A stretch of DNA of 64,000 bases from Pristionchus mayeri. Lineage: Eukaryota; Nematoda; Chromadorea; Rhabditida; Neodiplogasteridae. Position 1 is the first letter of the stretch. Each line of letters starts with the position of its first letter. Location of the stretch: assembly GCA_036245805.1 (NCBI GenBank), contig BTRK01000005.1:17646984-17710983 (forward strand). Reading direction: 5' to 3'. The notes under the pieces are model-generated. The model searched no databases, was not told the DNA's origin, and was given only the letters and a program-made list of their open reading frames with translations. Shown one piece after another: positions 9,656 through 20,757 of this stretch. The position numbers and the translations under genes are program-made.

Positions 9656-12341
9656 TCAATCTTCCGATTCGTTCTCTTCGATTCTCGCGAGGTCTTCGAT
9701 CGATCGCTTGCCAACACAACGCTGAAAAGGAATCACGGTTCATGTCTATGAATAATCATCGTCGAAGGATGTCAATCAATTGGCTCGTAACTCACATTCA
9801 AACATTCATCCCTTCGGAATCCATCGTACAGACATTCCACGTAACATCTTTCAATCCCTTTCTTTTTTTGTTTTAATTCCTCGGCCGATTTCTTGCATCT
9901 CTGAAATGAGATCCTTTACACAGAGTGACAGGATTATGATTACAATGCATTCGGGGGCGTTATTCGGGCAGCATCCTTCAGCAGTCGATCGTTTGTGTTT
10001 GGGGCATGACTGAAAGAACCAAAGCTTTTACAGAAACACGACAACTCTGTGATACTCACTCGATAGCACATATTCCATGATCCTCCCTTCTTCTGGCAAT
10101 CACTGATGCACGAATCCTCTCCCTCCTCACTCCGCTCCTCGATCGATCGCTTGCCTTTTTCGCATGCCTGAGAGAGAAAAATATAATTGAAATAAATAAT
10201 TTATCAAATTTACAACTCACTTCGGCACATCTCCATTCAATAATTCCGGAATCAACACATCTTTGGGTGCAACTACCACTCGACTCCTCTCTCGATCGAA
10301 TGGTCTTCTTGAAGGGAGGGTATGGAGGGTATGTAGGAGGGGAGGCCTCCTTGACCTCTCGCTTTTGCAGAATCAAACCAGCCTGAGAGTATCTTATCCA
10401 CTTCTGAATCCACTGGACAACTCACGTCAGGCTGCTCGCACATATGGCCTTTCCATCCATTCCGCGTACATTCTTCAATGCATTCTCTGCTATACTTCAC
10501 CGGATCGAAGGGAGGAGGGATTTCGCCAGTCGATGGAATGATCTTCTCATTGGGAGGGGCAGTCTCGGTGAGATAGGGAGGGGAGGCCTCGTCGATCGAT
10601 CGTTTGCGAAGTAGGCACCACTGAGAGGAAGGCATTTTTATTGCAAATCTTTGATTTTTCGACCCACTTCTCCGCACCACATCGGAATAGTACCTTCATC
10701 AATACAGCTTTGGTAGCAGCTAGCATTATAAATCGATCCACTGATCGGTTTGTCGTTGGAGGGAAAAGTCTCGGGGACGTAGGGAGGAGGGGCTTCCCTG
10801 ACAGATGGGTCGTAATCTGGACACATCTGGGAGGAAATTGTATTGCAAATTATTTCATTTTTTCGACTCACTTCAGCACACCACATCGGAAAAGTGCCTC
10901 CATCAACACAACTTTGGTAGCAACTTTCATTCGATTCCCCACTCGATCGAATGATTTTCTCGTTGGGAGGGGCAGTCTCGGTAATATAGGGAGGGGAGGT
11001 TTCCTCGACCTCTCGCTTTTTCACCATAATGCAAGGCTAAAACCGATTCACAGCTTCTACTGATGTATTCATTGGAAACTTACGAAAGGCATCTCGCACA
11101 TTCGACCTTTCCATCCATTTCTCGTACATTCTTCCCTGCACTGTCTGCTCCACTCCTTATTATTAGGTTGTTGCATAAGTCCTGTGGAATTTTGAAATTT
11201 TGCCTTCCATCTTCTTGTTGGATTGATAGATGAACTTCGGGATGTTGATTACTAATGAGGCCTTGCATACTCTTTCATATGCGCACCCTACCAGCATTGC
11301 CCAATCAGAGAGGCGAGAACAGGATCCAGTTAAAATTACGAAAATTCATCCATCGAAAACGCAACATTTCTCAATTTTCTGTTTTCTCTGAAGCATGAAT
11401 GCTCAAACTATGATGGTTATATGAAGCCCCAACCTTTACCCTATAAACACTTTTTCTCATGGATGCTGGAAGTTACACCCTTTCGAGGAATGCATTGATC
11501 TAGACATGACTACATTGCTGCATTTCGGTGTTGATTTTGCATATTTCTGAAAAATAAGAAATTCAAATTTTCTGAAACGGAGAAGAAGCAAGCTCCAATA
11601 TTTTTTATGAGAATATAGCCTCTTCTCGGGTGCATACAGCGCACACATGACGGAGCCTGTATGCTTGGTCTTCCATTCAGAAAAGAAGGTACAAGTCACA
11701 TGCAGCCGAGGTCTGCTCATATTTTTGCAATCATGTAATTTGTTTCAAACCCACTCACATGGCAGGTCTAACCTATTTTTTGAAAGAATATCAATGCTAC
11801 TTCTCAGCTAACAATATGAAGTTGTTTCTTGGATTTTCCTTCCAAATATCTAGAGAAATAAATTTAAAGCAAAATTTGGTCAACTGTTTGCATTTGGGTA
11901 AATCATAATTTCTTGCGTTGGTGGCAAGATCGGTTTGATTGAAATATGTGTGAACAAAGTTCAAGCATACCCCTAAAGAATGTTATGTTTGTTGGCGATT
12001 AAGATTTGAGAAACGCGAGTTATGATTGTTCAAAGTGCGGACACAAAAAACCACAGGACTTTTGCAACAACCTAATAGTTAATCCATTCTTGATTGGAGG
12101 ATCCTTCCCTCCCGCTGACTGAGGAGAAACTGAATGGATACTGTAACCAAGTGAGAGGGGATGGTACCCTAATCATTCGTGAAAACGTCTACAGTAACCT
12201 GAAGAAACCTCGTAGAGAGATGGAGGGAAGGAAGGAGAGAAAGAGGAGGAGAAGGAGGGATAGGGTTTCAAACTCACGATTGGCTCCGAGGGAGATCCAA
12301 CAGCAGAGGGTGAGAAGGAGAGGGAGGAAGAGTCGTCTCAT
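9656..12341 (-). CDS. Secreted precursor with repeated CX3C-x9-CX3C modules and Lys-Arg sites, interrupted by a mariner-type element
   Basis: Ten exons: 12278-12341 (signal peptide, ATG at 12341), an exon in two parts (12078-12129 and 11084-11162), 10872-11036, 10668-10826, 10426-10620, 10221-10382, 10060-10167, 9944-10009, 9796-9900 and 9656-9721. All internal junctions from exon 2 on are phase 0. With the 11163-12075 element and one TA removed the frame is continuous, about 406 residues. Exon 1 encodes MRRLFLPLLLTLCCWISLGA. Each later exon junction lies inside a cysteine module of pattern C-x3-C-x9-C-x3-C (for example CYQSC, VDGGTFPMW, C-A-E, C). Most modules are followed by a dibasic word (KKREVEE, RKRSIDEA, QKREVKEA, KGKRSIEE, VGKRSIED) and often a Pro/Glu-rich spacer (SPPYxTETAPPNEK). 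There are eight modules: one has 3 Cys, one is degenerate and the first has a wider last gap. The CX3C...CX3C spacing recalls helical-hairpin inhibitor/defence peptides made from multi-module precursors; function here is inferred. The gene lies between two serpins. Confidence 0.75.
11163..12075. mobile_element. Non-autonomous mariner-type element inside an exon
   Basis: Terminal inverted repeats TTAGGTTGTTGCATAAGTCC (left) and the complement of TTAGGTTGTTGCAAAAGTCC (right) extend about 25 bp with one mismatch. They are flanked by TA at 11161-11162 and 12076-12077, the target duplication of Tc1/mariner elements. The 913-bp interior has no intact transposase. Parts of the interior (around 11750-11795) resemble 20367-20402, so the family has another copy near 20.4 kb. 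Confidence 0.85.
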
Positions 12342-13034
12342 CGATCGAATATGGGAGATAGACCGATGGAGGGACTATTTATATGCAGAAATGAAATGCA
12401 GATTGAGGATTAATGTTCTTTATTAGAATGCAGATTACTCTGTTTACGTGTATTTCTCAACTATTCATGAAAATTTTTCTTTTTCTACAATATGAGCTCA
12501 ATGGTAGGAACGAATTCATAATGGCATCGCATCTGGTCTACGATCGGATTCAGAAAGGGATGAGCACTCACAACTGAGGAGAACAGAGATAAGGAAGGAG
12601 AGGGGTATAGATATGAGATGAAGATTTTTGATCTATTCTCTCTTAGGTTGGATTGGGAGTGGATACTGCAGCCCAAACAGTATGGTACCTTTTGAAGAGA
12701 TGGTTGCGGGACTACTGGAAATCAGACGGAGTTGCTGTATCGTTATATTCTAATTCTTCGCAAACTTGTAATAGCATACACACAACCTTGCGTAACGAAA
12801 TTTGACGAAGCCTTTGTTGCAACCAATATTGACAGTAATTCTGCTGATTACAATGTACATCATCAGCATACATCAGTATTATGTGTACGAATAATATAAC
12901 TTATATTTCGATCTCGCATAGTTTGAATAATCTAAGTATAGGTAATACGTGCAATTCTCCATATGATTCCTCATTCTGCCCACTCTCACTGCCTCCTATC
13001 GGTCTCCTCCAACCTTCTTTGAACATCTTTAGCC
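12342..13034. other. Divergent intergenic region between the CX3C precursor and serpin B
   Basis: Holds the 5' flanks of two divergent genes. No coding exon was recognised. About 60 bp near 12500-12560 (GGTCTACGATCGGAT and surroundings) recur near 16320-16380, upstream of sqv-1, and may be a small dispersed repeat or shared promoter element. Confidence 0.35.
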
Positions 13035-15601
13035 ATGAACTCCTCCCTCCTCATGGCCGATTCCTCCGTCGCTTCCTCCTCGTCCCTCTCTCCACTCCTC
13101 ATTGCCATCATCGTCCTGGTCGCGGTAGTTGCTGCAGCTGCTGCAGGTACGCTCCTCGCCTCAGAGCATTTCGAAATTCGAACCATTGCCTCTTCATTCC
13201 GCACAGTCTCAGTCGGTAAACAAACTGAAGAGAGATGAAGAGACATCTCTCATTATGAACTCTATACCACACTTTAATCCACTTCCTTCCATCCGTGATC
13301 TACTCGCCCTTTAAGGCCTCTTCGTCGCCCGTTTTTTCGGTTACAGTACTCGCCATCCCGTCTCCTACCGTATCCTCCCTCTTTCGCAGGCGCATCACTT
13401 GAATCTACCCGTGATATGTACACGCAACTCTCCTCCGCACTAAGCAAGATCACTGGCCCGGTTAAGACATTCCTCGCCAATGCCATCTTTGTGAACAAGG
13501 TATACCGTAGTAAGGGAAGGGCACTGTAGCGGGATGGAAGCTTGAGTCCCGAAGTATGAACCTTGAATTCGTGATTTTTTTAGGAGGAAATGTTGATCTA
13601 CGATCTTTCGCAGGACCAGCCGATTAACGCGCACTTCTCGGACCAAATCAATGATCTCTACAAAGCCGTCGCAGATAATATCGATTGCTTGAATGGAGAG
13701 GCAGCAGCGAAGGTATCGTAATCGTACCGTAATGCGTAATCATGTATCGCAATCAACCGTAATCTGTTTCACACTGTGCACTATTGCAGGTTATCAACGA
13801 ATTCGTCGTCAAGAAGAGCAGAGGGCTGGTGACTGACGTCGTTGCTCCAACTGATATCAAACCGCTCACTCGTGCAATCTTGATCTCTTCAATCTTCCTT
13901 GAGGTTCATCTTTGTTCTTTGTCAGCTTCGACGTTAGATGCAGTCGCTTTTTTTCTATCCAAACATACGTTTCCTGATGATCGATCTATGGTCTCTTCAG
14001 GGCGAATGGGCTTTTCCGTTCAGAGTGGGAGGGAGAAGATCGATGCAGAAATTCTACGGGCTGAGTGGCACCCGAAAAGTAATTATTGATGTGACCTTGT
14101 CTTGCATCAATCTCTGGCTCTAATGTCAAATTTACTCCAAATATGACATTCTAAGCATTCGAAAGATCATCTACCTTCCAGATCGAGTTTATGCATCGAG
14201 ATTCATATTCTACGCTCTTCCACGATACTGAAGACATCCTTGCAGTCTCCCTACCCTTTTCGGTACATAATAACCACCAAATGGACATGATCTTTCCTCA
14301 TTGCGTGTCTTAATATCCCTTATCAATCAATGTGTATTTGCATGAAGAATGTGATCGTTGATCTTTGCAGAACCATCGCACCGATTCTTCTGCGGCTATG
14401 CACTCACTCGCCGTCTTCACTTTCCTAATCCTGATGCCTAAGGGTGCGCTTGTGATCTTTGACATGCGTAGGTGTTCCCAGTTTACCCTCAATGCGCTCT
14501 GACTTCACCATATTTGCCAAGTGGTGTGAAAAGCAATCAATGCTTTGTTCGAATATTCGCAGCGTCTAAATTCGCATTTGCTCTTCGAAGCAAAGTGACC
14601 AAAGATCAATGATAAACGCAGGAGACTACGGCCAGTGGAGAGACAAACTGACGGCTGACTCCCTCAATGCTACCATGCAGCTGATGAAGGAAGGCGAGAC
14701 TAAGGTGAGTACCTTCTCCGATATATTGTTTCTTCAACCCAGTGATGGCAAATCGGCAAGCACAAACCTCATTTCTCGTTCTATCTCGGTCAAACAGAGC
14801 GAGAAATTATGTGAAACGAGAAGAGTAGTTGTCGATTTTCCAGCACTAGTTCTGACTGACGGAAAACGCTCGAAGTTCAGTGAATAAATATGCTAGAAAA
14901 AATGTAGAATATCACCTGTAAAAATCGCCTTTTCAGATTGAGATGCCGAAGTTCACGGTGGAATCCTCGATTGACGCGAACGCAGCTCTGCAGCAGCTGG
15001 GAGTCAGCAAGGCCTTCTCTTCGATCGAAGCAGACTTCTCGGGGGTCAGTGCGGTGGTGAGGACGAGGTTTACAAATTATGGCACTGGGCAAAGTTCAAC
15101 GTCTATTACGTGATAATTTTGCTCTTATGCAATATCAGTCCCTGATCTTTTGTTTCCACAGATGAGTCTGAAGGAGAACGAAGGTGGAATCTTCCTGGAT
15201 TGGATCAAGCAGAAAGTGAAGATTGAAGTCAGTTATATTATGATATTCATTAACCATTCAATTTACCCTATTATTCTTGTAGACGTTGTCATTTGCTTCG
15301 GTTTATCTTAGGAGAAGAGAAGGATGAGAAGGGGTTGAGTGGAACTAGGTCGAATGAGAGTTATCACGTCCTGTTGTTTTGATTTATCAAGTGCGCCATA
15401 GCGTCATAGTTCTCATTCGACCTAGTGCCGGTTGATTCAGTTGATTCATTCCAGGTGAATGAGATGGGCGTGAGTGCGACTGGCGCAACCATCGCTTCAC
15501 CATGCATGATGGGCATTAAACCGAAACTCGTGATCAATAGACCTTTCTACTTCGCCATTCTTGGCGATTCCCTTCCCCTCATTATGGGCCACTTCGTGTA
15601 G
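13035..15601 (+). CDS. Serpin B with N-terminal hydrophobic segment and shortened N-terminal domain
   Basis: Twelve phase-consistent exons: 13035-13146, 13165-13215, 13390-13499, 13614-13712, 13790-13903, 14001-14078, 14182-14262, 14371-14443, 14622-14704, 14937-15044, 15162-15227 and 15455-15601; 373 residues. Serpin signatures: KSRGLVTDVVAP, LTRAILISSIF, MPKFTVESSID, hinge VNEMGVSATGAT, and the closing INRPFYFAILGDSLPLIMG. The start encodes a hydrophobic block (LSPLLIAIIVLVAVVAAAAA), so the protein is probably secreted or anchored. Compared with serpin A, the exons for the first helices (FALYLSRM, PLSLALAM region) are missing, replaced by one 51-bp exon, so this is N-terminally reduced relative to a canonical serpin. 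The hinge is only partly like inhibitory serpins (Ala-rich run broken), so inhibitory activity is uncertain. Exon 2 is the least certain exon. Confidence 0.8.
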
Positions 15602-16529
15602 ATTGTTGTTCCCCGTCCTCACTCGAATAAGCATAATGATCGATAAATATTCTTAGAAGAAGATTTGCGTTTTATTCTCGCCTACCATTCTGCAAAGTTA
15701 TTCTCTGTTTATTCTGGCTGAATCTCCCGCCTCTTCTCCCTTCCTCTCCCCTCCTCAATCATCAGTCGATGATTCGAAGATTGACTTGGCGCATCGTCTG
15801 TGCCTCAATCACGAAGCGATAACATTTGATGACAGCTTTCTTCTCGTCGAATCTTCTCGTGATGGATTCCCGCCGATTAAGATGTGCTCAAATTAGAGAC
15901 ATCGAATTCGCTCACTCCTTCCATCTAATTATTTGCGATACCGTTGTCCAAAATAAATATAATTGTGCTAACAATCTCGTAGTGGAGAGGCAGCTGAGGG
16001 AAAACTTCATTGAAAGTGAGCGGGCGATCGAACTCGATACGTATAGTTGTACCCAAAGGAGTAAGAGACACCAGCATCGTTTACGATTTTAACATTGCGT
16101 CTCTCTGAGTTATCGAATACGTTGCATTGCATGTCGTATTTTCGGTTCGCACTCGTTCTCACGATGCTCTCACAATAGTTACGCTCCTTCGTTGTGACGT
16201 TAGCATTCATTTAGCTCTAATATCCCATATACTAAATGATTGATGGCCGGGCGGAAAATAAGCTTCGATAGACGGGTTCTGCAGCTATTATCGGATCCTT
16301 ATTAATCGCAGCTCAGTGGTAGAAACAAATTGATGATGGAATGGTTGCTGGTCTACGATCGGATGCTACTTCTCTTACGCTATTTCCCCCGCTATCTCTC
16401 TCCTCGTGGCTAAGAGTGGGCATTTGATTCGAATCTCGAATTTTGTTTGCTATATTTTTGATCCATTTCTGTTCATTCGATCTTTGATATTCCAAGCAGT
16501 TTCTCTAATGATCCATTCCCTCTTTTCCG
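15602..16529. other. Intergenic between serpin B and sqv-1
   Basis: No gene recognised. AT-rich with short chance frames; the segment around 16310-16380 is similar to 12500-12560. The immediate upstream of sqv-1 (16440-16529) is pyrimidine-rich. Confidence 0.35.
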
Positions 16530-18923
16530 ATGTTCCCTACAGCACTGCGGAAAATTGTGATCACAATTTTACTCGTCACAGCTATTCTTTTGATAGGTGC
16601 GTTTTCGTTATTACGATGATTTCAAAAACAAAAAAAATATTCTTTAAAAAAGTTAAAAAGGTATAAAAAGCCTAGCTTATCGTGAGAAAGCATTTATCTT
16701 GGCAGACCATATTAGATCAGTTCAGGTCTATTAAAATCGGCGAGCCTCGGGGGCTTCGGCAGTGGGAAATTAGAGAGAGAAGAAATCGTAGATGTCATTG
16801 TTGGGTGAGAATTTGTTTCTGCAAACGATATGTGTATCCTTGTAATACTTTCACTAGAACAGAGCAACTATGACCACTCAAAATGTTGCAGCTCATCTAA
16901 GGCAGATCTACTGAGGAAGATAGAGCACCTTCAGGAGGAAGTTTATGTGCTGAGAGAACAGATGAACAGCAACGAGGAAAAGGGGAAATCTCGAGTTCGA
17001 AATGCAATACCGTAAGCATTTTCTTAGCGGTTGCATTATGAATATTATCCCAGATCTCGAGAATATCCCGAGGTGCGATTTCGAAGTGAGAATTCACGCC
17101 TGCGAATTCTCGTGACGGGCGGGGCTGGTTTCGTTGGTTCACATCTTGTAGACAAACTCATGATGGACGGCCATGAGGTATGCTCATTTTCCTGTTCAAC
17201 TATCATAGTATTCTCTTCAAACATTTGATCCAATTCCCAAGAGTGGAGTTCAGTTGAACCTATGGCATACTTGCAACATCGGTATCACAAAAAGAAATTG
17301 GACATCAGAAACAAAAGAAATAACTCAAATCAAGGTGATAGCCCTCGACAATTTCTTCACTGGTCGTCGTCGGAACGTAGAGCAGTGGATTGGCCATCCC
17401 AATTTCGAGCTCGTCCACCAGGAAGTTGTCAATCCATATTACGTAGAAGGTACCTTCTCTACCGATAATCGTATTGTTATTTTCTTTTTTCGAGGTTTTA
17501 GACAAAGGGTATATGAGGATTTTTCTGTTTTGATGAACACACGGACTTAGAGAAAGGAGTAAGCCGCCATTGCAGTGGACCAAATCTACCACTTGGCCTC
17601 TCCCGCCTCTCCTCCCCACTACATGTACAATCCAGTGAAGACACTGAAGACGAATTCGATCGGCACGATAAACATGCTCGGATTGGCTAAGTTGGCTTTT
17701 TTGTTACAAAGGAAACATTCGCTGGTTTAAGTTTTGAAATATTGAAATTGATAAATATCAGACGAGTGAACGCAACGATGCTTCTCGCATCGACTTCAGA
17801 AGTCTACGGTGATCCCGAAGTGCATCCTCAGCATGAATCGTACGTTTTCTCGATATATTTCACTTTTAAAACGAGTGAAAAAAATTTCTTGACTCTTTCT
17901 TCTGTGCACCTAACTACCAATCAATCCGCACTTCTGCAGATACTGGGGTCACGTCAATCCAATCGGCCCCCGATCGTGCTATGATGAGGGAAAACGAGTA
18001 GCAGAATCACTCATGGTCGCCTATGCAAAACATGCATGTTATTTTTCCAGTTATGGTTTTATTATAATAATAAAATTTGCATTGAGTACAGCACATTTTA
18101 AAATACGCTATCTCTTACTGCATATCTCAATCAACAACTGTTAATAGCACTCTGCACTTGATGAAGAGCCCATGTGGTGTACGATAAATGAAAATAGATT
18201 AATCAATATTGATAGGAACACGTGTCAATCCGCATCGCTCGCATCTTCAACACGTTTGGTCCACGGATGCACTTGAATGATGGCCGAGTGGTATCCAACT
18301 TCATCATACAGGCGATAAAAGAACAGCCCATTACGGTATGCAATTACAAATGCATTTGAATTTGCTAAAATGTAGCTAACAATTTTCATCGCAGATGTAC
18401 GGGGACGGATCCCAGACGCGATCGTTCCAGTACGTCGATGACCTCGTCGATGGATTAATCGCACTCATGAACAGGCAGAGTCAACTTAGATAATAGAAGT
18501 TATTAGTTACGAAAAGATTATGAAGGGAAGAACTGTGGGGATTTTTCAGCAACGTGACTTCTCCTGTGAACCTCGGCAATCCAGAGGAACACACGATCGA
18601 AGATTTCGCACGGATCATCAGGGAACTCGTCGGTATGACACATTTGCTTGTGTTCAATGATCATATGATGATACTATTGGACTATTTCAGGTAGCAACAG
18701 CAAAATCGAGGAGAGGGCAGCTCAAATTGACGACCCTCACCAGCGTAAACCGGATATCAGCAAAGCAGAGAAGCTGCTCGGTTGGAAACCAAAGGTGTTT
18801 GTACTATTTGTCGAGTAATTTGCACAGTGTGTTCAGATTAAAATGCATGACGGACTCAGCAAAACCATCGACTTCTTTCGAAATGAGATTGAGAATGAGG
18901 AGAGGAAGAGAAGGAAAAACTAG
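16530..18923 (+). CDS. sqv-1: UDP-glucuronic acid decarboxylase (UXS1 orthologue)
   Basis: Converts UDP-glucuronate to UDP-xylose in the Golgi, feeding glycosaminoglycan linker synthesis. Exon 1 (16530-16596) encodes a type II signal anchor, [21 protein letters not shown] helical stem (16892 or 16901 to 17011) follows, then the Rossmann domain: 17054-17177 ([15 protein letters not shown]), 17335-17449 ([15 protein letters not shown]), 17576-17690 ([16 protein letters not shown]), 17762-17839 ([16 protein letters not shown]), 17940-18033 ([13 protein letters not shown], the YxxxK pair), 18216-18335 ([13 protein letters not shown]), 18395-18474 ([14 protein letters not shown]), 18550-18632, 18691-18794 and 18837-18923 ([13 protein letters not shown]). 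Two introns start with GC (after 18033 and 18474). The junction between exon 1 and the stem exon is unresolved; a short exon near 16707 may lie between. This is the most secure assignment in the window. Confidence 0.95.
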
Positions 18924-19123
18924 ATTGACTCTCCATGATGTTTTCAATTGTATTCTTGAATTCCCTACTGTTCGTTGATTTTGCGATATTCGAGAGAAAA
19001 GTGGTTGTTATCTTTTTTGCTCGTTCTTCAAATTTTATCACTGTTTGAACCTAGCCGCCAAATAGAAAGAAAACATACGTCATTTACACGAATTTGGCCA
19101 GTCTCTGAATGCCTGTGGCCAGT

Positions 19124-19157
19124 CCTCCTTATCGAAGGGGCTCCTTCGATAAGGAGG
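19124..19157. repeat. Perfect 15-bp hairpin with 4-nt loop
   Basis: CCTCCTTATCGAAGG, loop GGCT, then CCTTCGATAAGGAGG: a perfect inverted repeat 230 bp downstream of the sqv-1 stop codon. It could be a structured 3' element, part of an old transposon terminus, or chance; no transposon boundary was found. Confidence 0.7.
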
Positions 19158-20669
19158 TAGAGAGAGAGTTCGGAATGGAGAGAGACAGACGTTGATCTCA
19201 GATGGTCAAGGCACACTCCTCATTTTTCACGGTTGTCGTCTGATCTCGAAACGGTCACTGTTTGTTCGCCAATTAGGATACCTACTGCTGGAGATAAGAG
19301 ATTTCGGGTTTTTATCGGATACCCAGCTGAGTTTAGATTAAATTTCTAGCGAGAGAGCACAATAAAAAGGGAGAACTTCGTCTCATTCCTCATGACACGC
19401 ATCGACTCGAACTCTTTTTCTGTCGGTTTCTCTTCTAAGTTCTTAGAATTTGAACCTCTTTCAATCGCGTTGTCTCGTTCGAAAAGTCCGTCTATTTTCG
19501 CATCCTTTCCTTGTAAGTTTCCAGCATGGACAATTTGTAATCACTATAATTATGTAATTTGAGTAATCGAATTGCTAAAATCATGGGCACATCCATTTAC
19601 CCAAGTTCCACGTTCTAAAAGTGTTCATATCCACGTTGATATGTTCAAGATCAGGGAAGTGAATAAGTTTTCATTATTTTTAGGAGAATGACAGGCAAAA
19701 CTCTTGCTGGGCAAGTATGATTGAGAGGCAAAATTATAATGGTAGGATACAATGAAGAATCGGAAATTACCATGATGAATAGTAAGAGAGATCTGTGGAA
19801 GAGAGAAAGTTTCTGACTATTTTCATGTTCAGCCATAATGACCTCTCCCGTTCTTCGAAATCGGTCAATCAACTAATGGTTGTCGGCGGTTGATGTGGCC
19901 TTGGGAACACCATATTACTAGCGCTATGTTGGGCCAACTCGATCAATATTGATAGGACTGTTCACACCCGAAGTCTAAAAAGGTCGCGATTAATCTGAAT
20001 TTTGAATTGATTATAATTCCAGTGAGAACCATGATATCAGTTAACTAATTCATTGTTTTAAAGGACAATTAATAGGCATTCTAAATAACCAAGTACAACT
20101 GTTCTGGTATCGAACGTCCACTTGAAAATGCCTCACAAGGACAGCTCAGCACCAGTTGTAATTTTGCGAGTATTCATTTTCCGGGGTTTTACAAGTGCGG
20201 ATCGAATAATAAAGAAAAGTTGTTGCACATTCTGAAGTACCCTTCCATACTAGTATACAGTTAAATTTAGGAGCGCATTCATATACCTGTTCAGGAATAC
20301 GGTGCTTCGAAATCGGGATGTAGAGAATCGAACGCCGAAAACGACACTTTTTACAATTTCCTTTCACTCACATACGTGGCAGACCTGTTTTTTCACCATT
20401 AACTGAACAAGCAACTCTTACCCTACCACTGATATAGTGGGCTAATTCGGTAGGATACCGTTACTCAAGGGGCAGGGTTCAATCGAAAACACTAAAAATA
20501 CACTATTTTTGCGCGTTTTGATGAGGACGTGATTTTCTCAGGCACATTATGAGCTATATTGGCTAAAAACATATTATTGTAGTCTACTAGCAAGTCCTTA
20601 ACTACAACCATGTAGGAATGTCAGGCAGTCAAAATACACCGGAAGAATCTACTAAAATTGAATAGTCAG

Positions 20670-20692
20670 AAACTTTTGCATCAACCTAATAG
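20670..20692. mobile_element. mariner-type terminal repeat
   Basis: AACTTTTGCATCAACCTAATA matches the outer end of the mariner-type repeats at 11163 and 12075 with one difference in the TTGTTG core. It should be the right end of a decayed element extending leftward; the left end was not located. Confidence 0.5.
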
Positions 20693-20757
20693 ATTACATG
20701 CAAGACAGCTAATGATAAAGTGAAACATTAATGTAGAGCGAGAAGTGACTAAAGTCT

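Larger units (their letters stand above)
18924..20757. other. Repeat-rich intergenic region
   Basis: No gene recognised. Contains the 3' flank of sqv-1 (duplicated at 33.9-34.1 kb), a perfect hairpin at 19124-19157, a segment near 19440-19500 related to the foldback element at 47.7-48.0 kb (TTCTTAGAATTTGAACCTC), and a mariner-type terminus near 20670-20692. Between about 20030 and 20690 the sequence resembles the interior of the 11163-12075 element and is probably another decayed copy. Confidence 0.5.
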
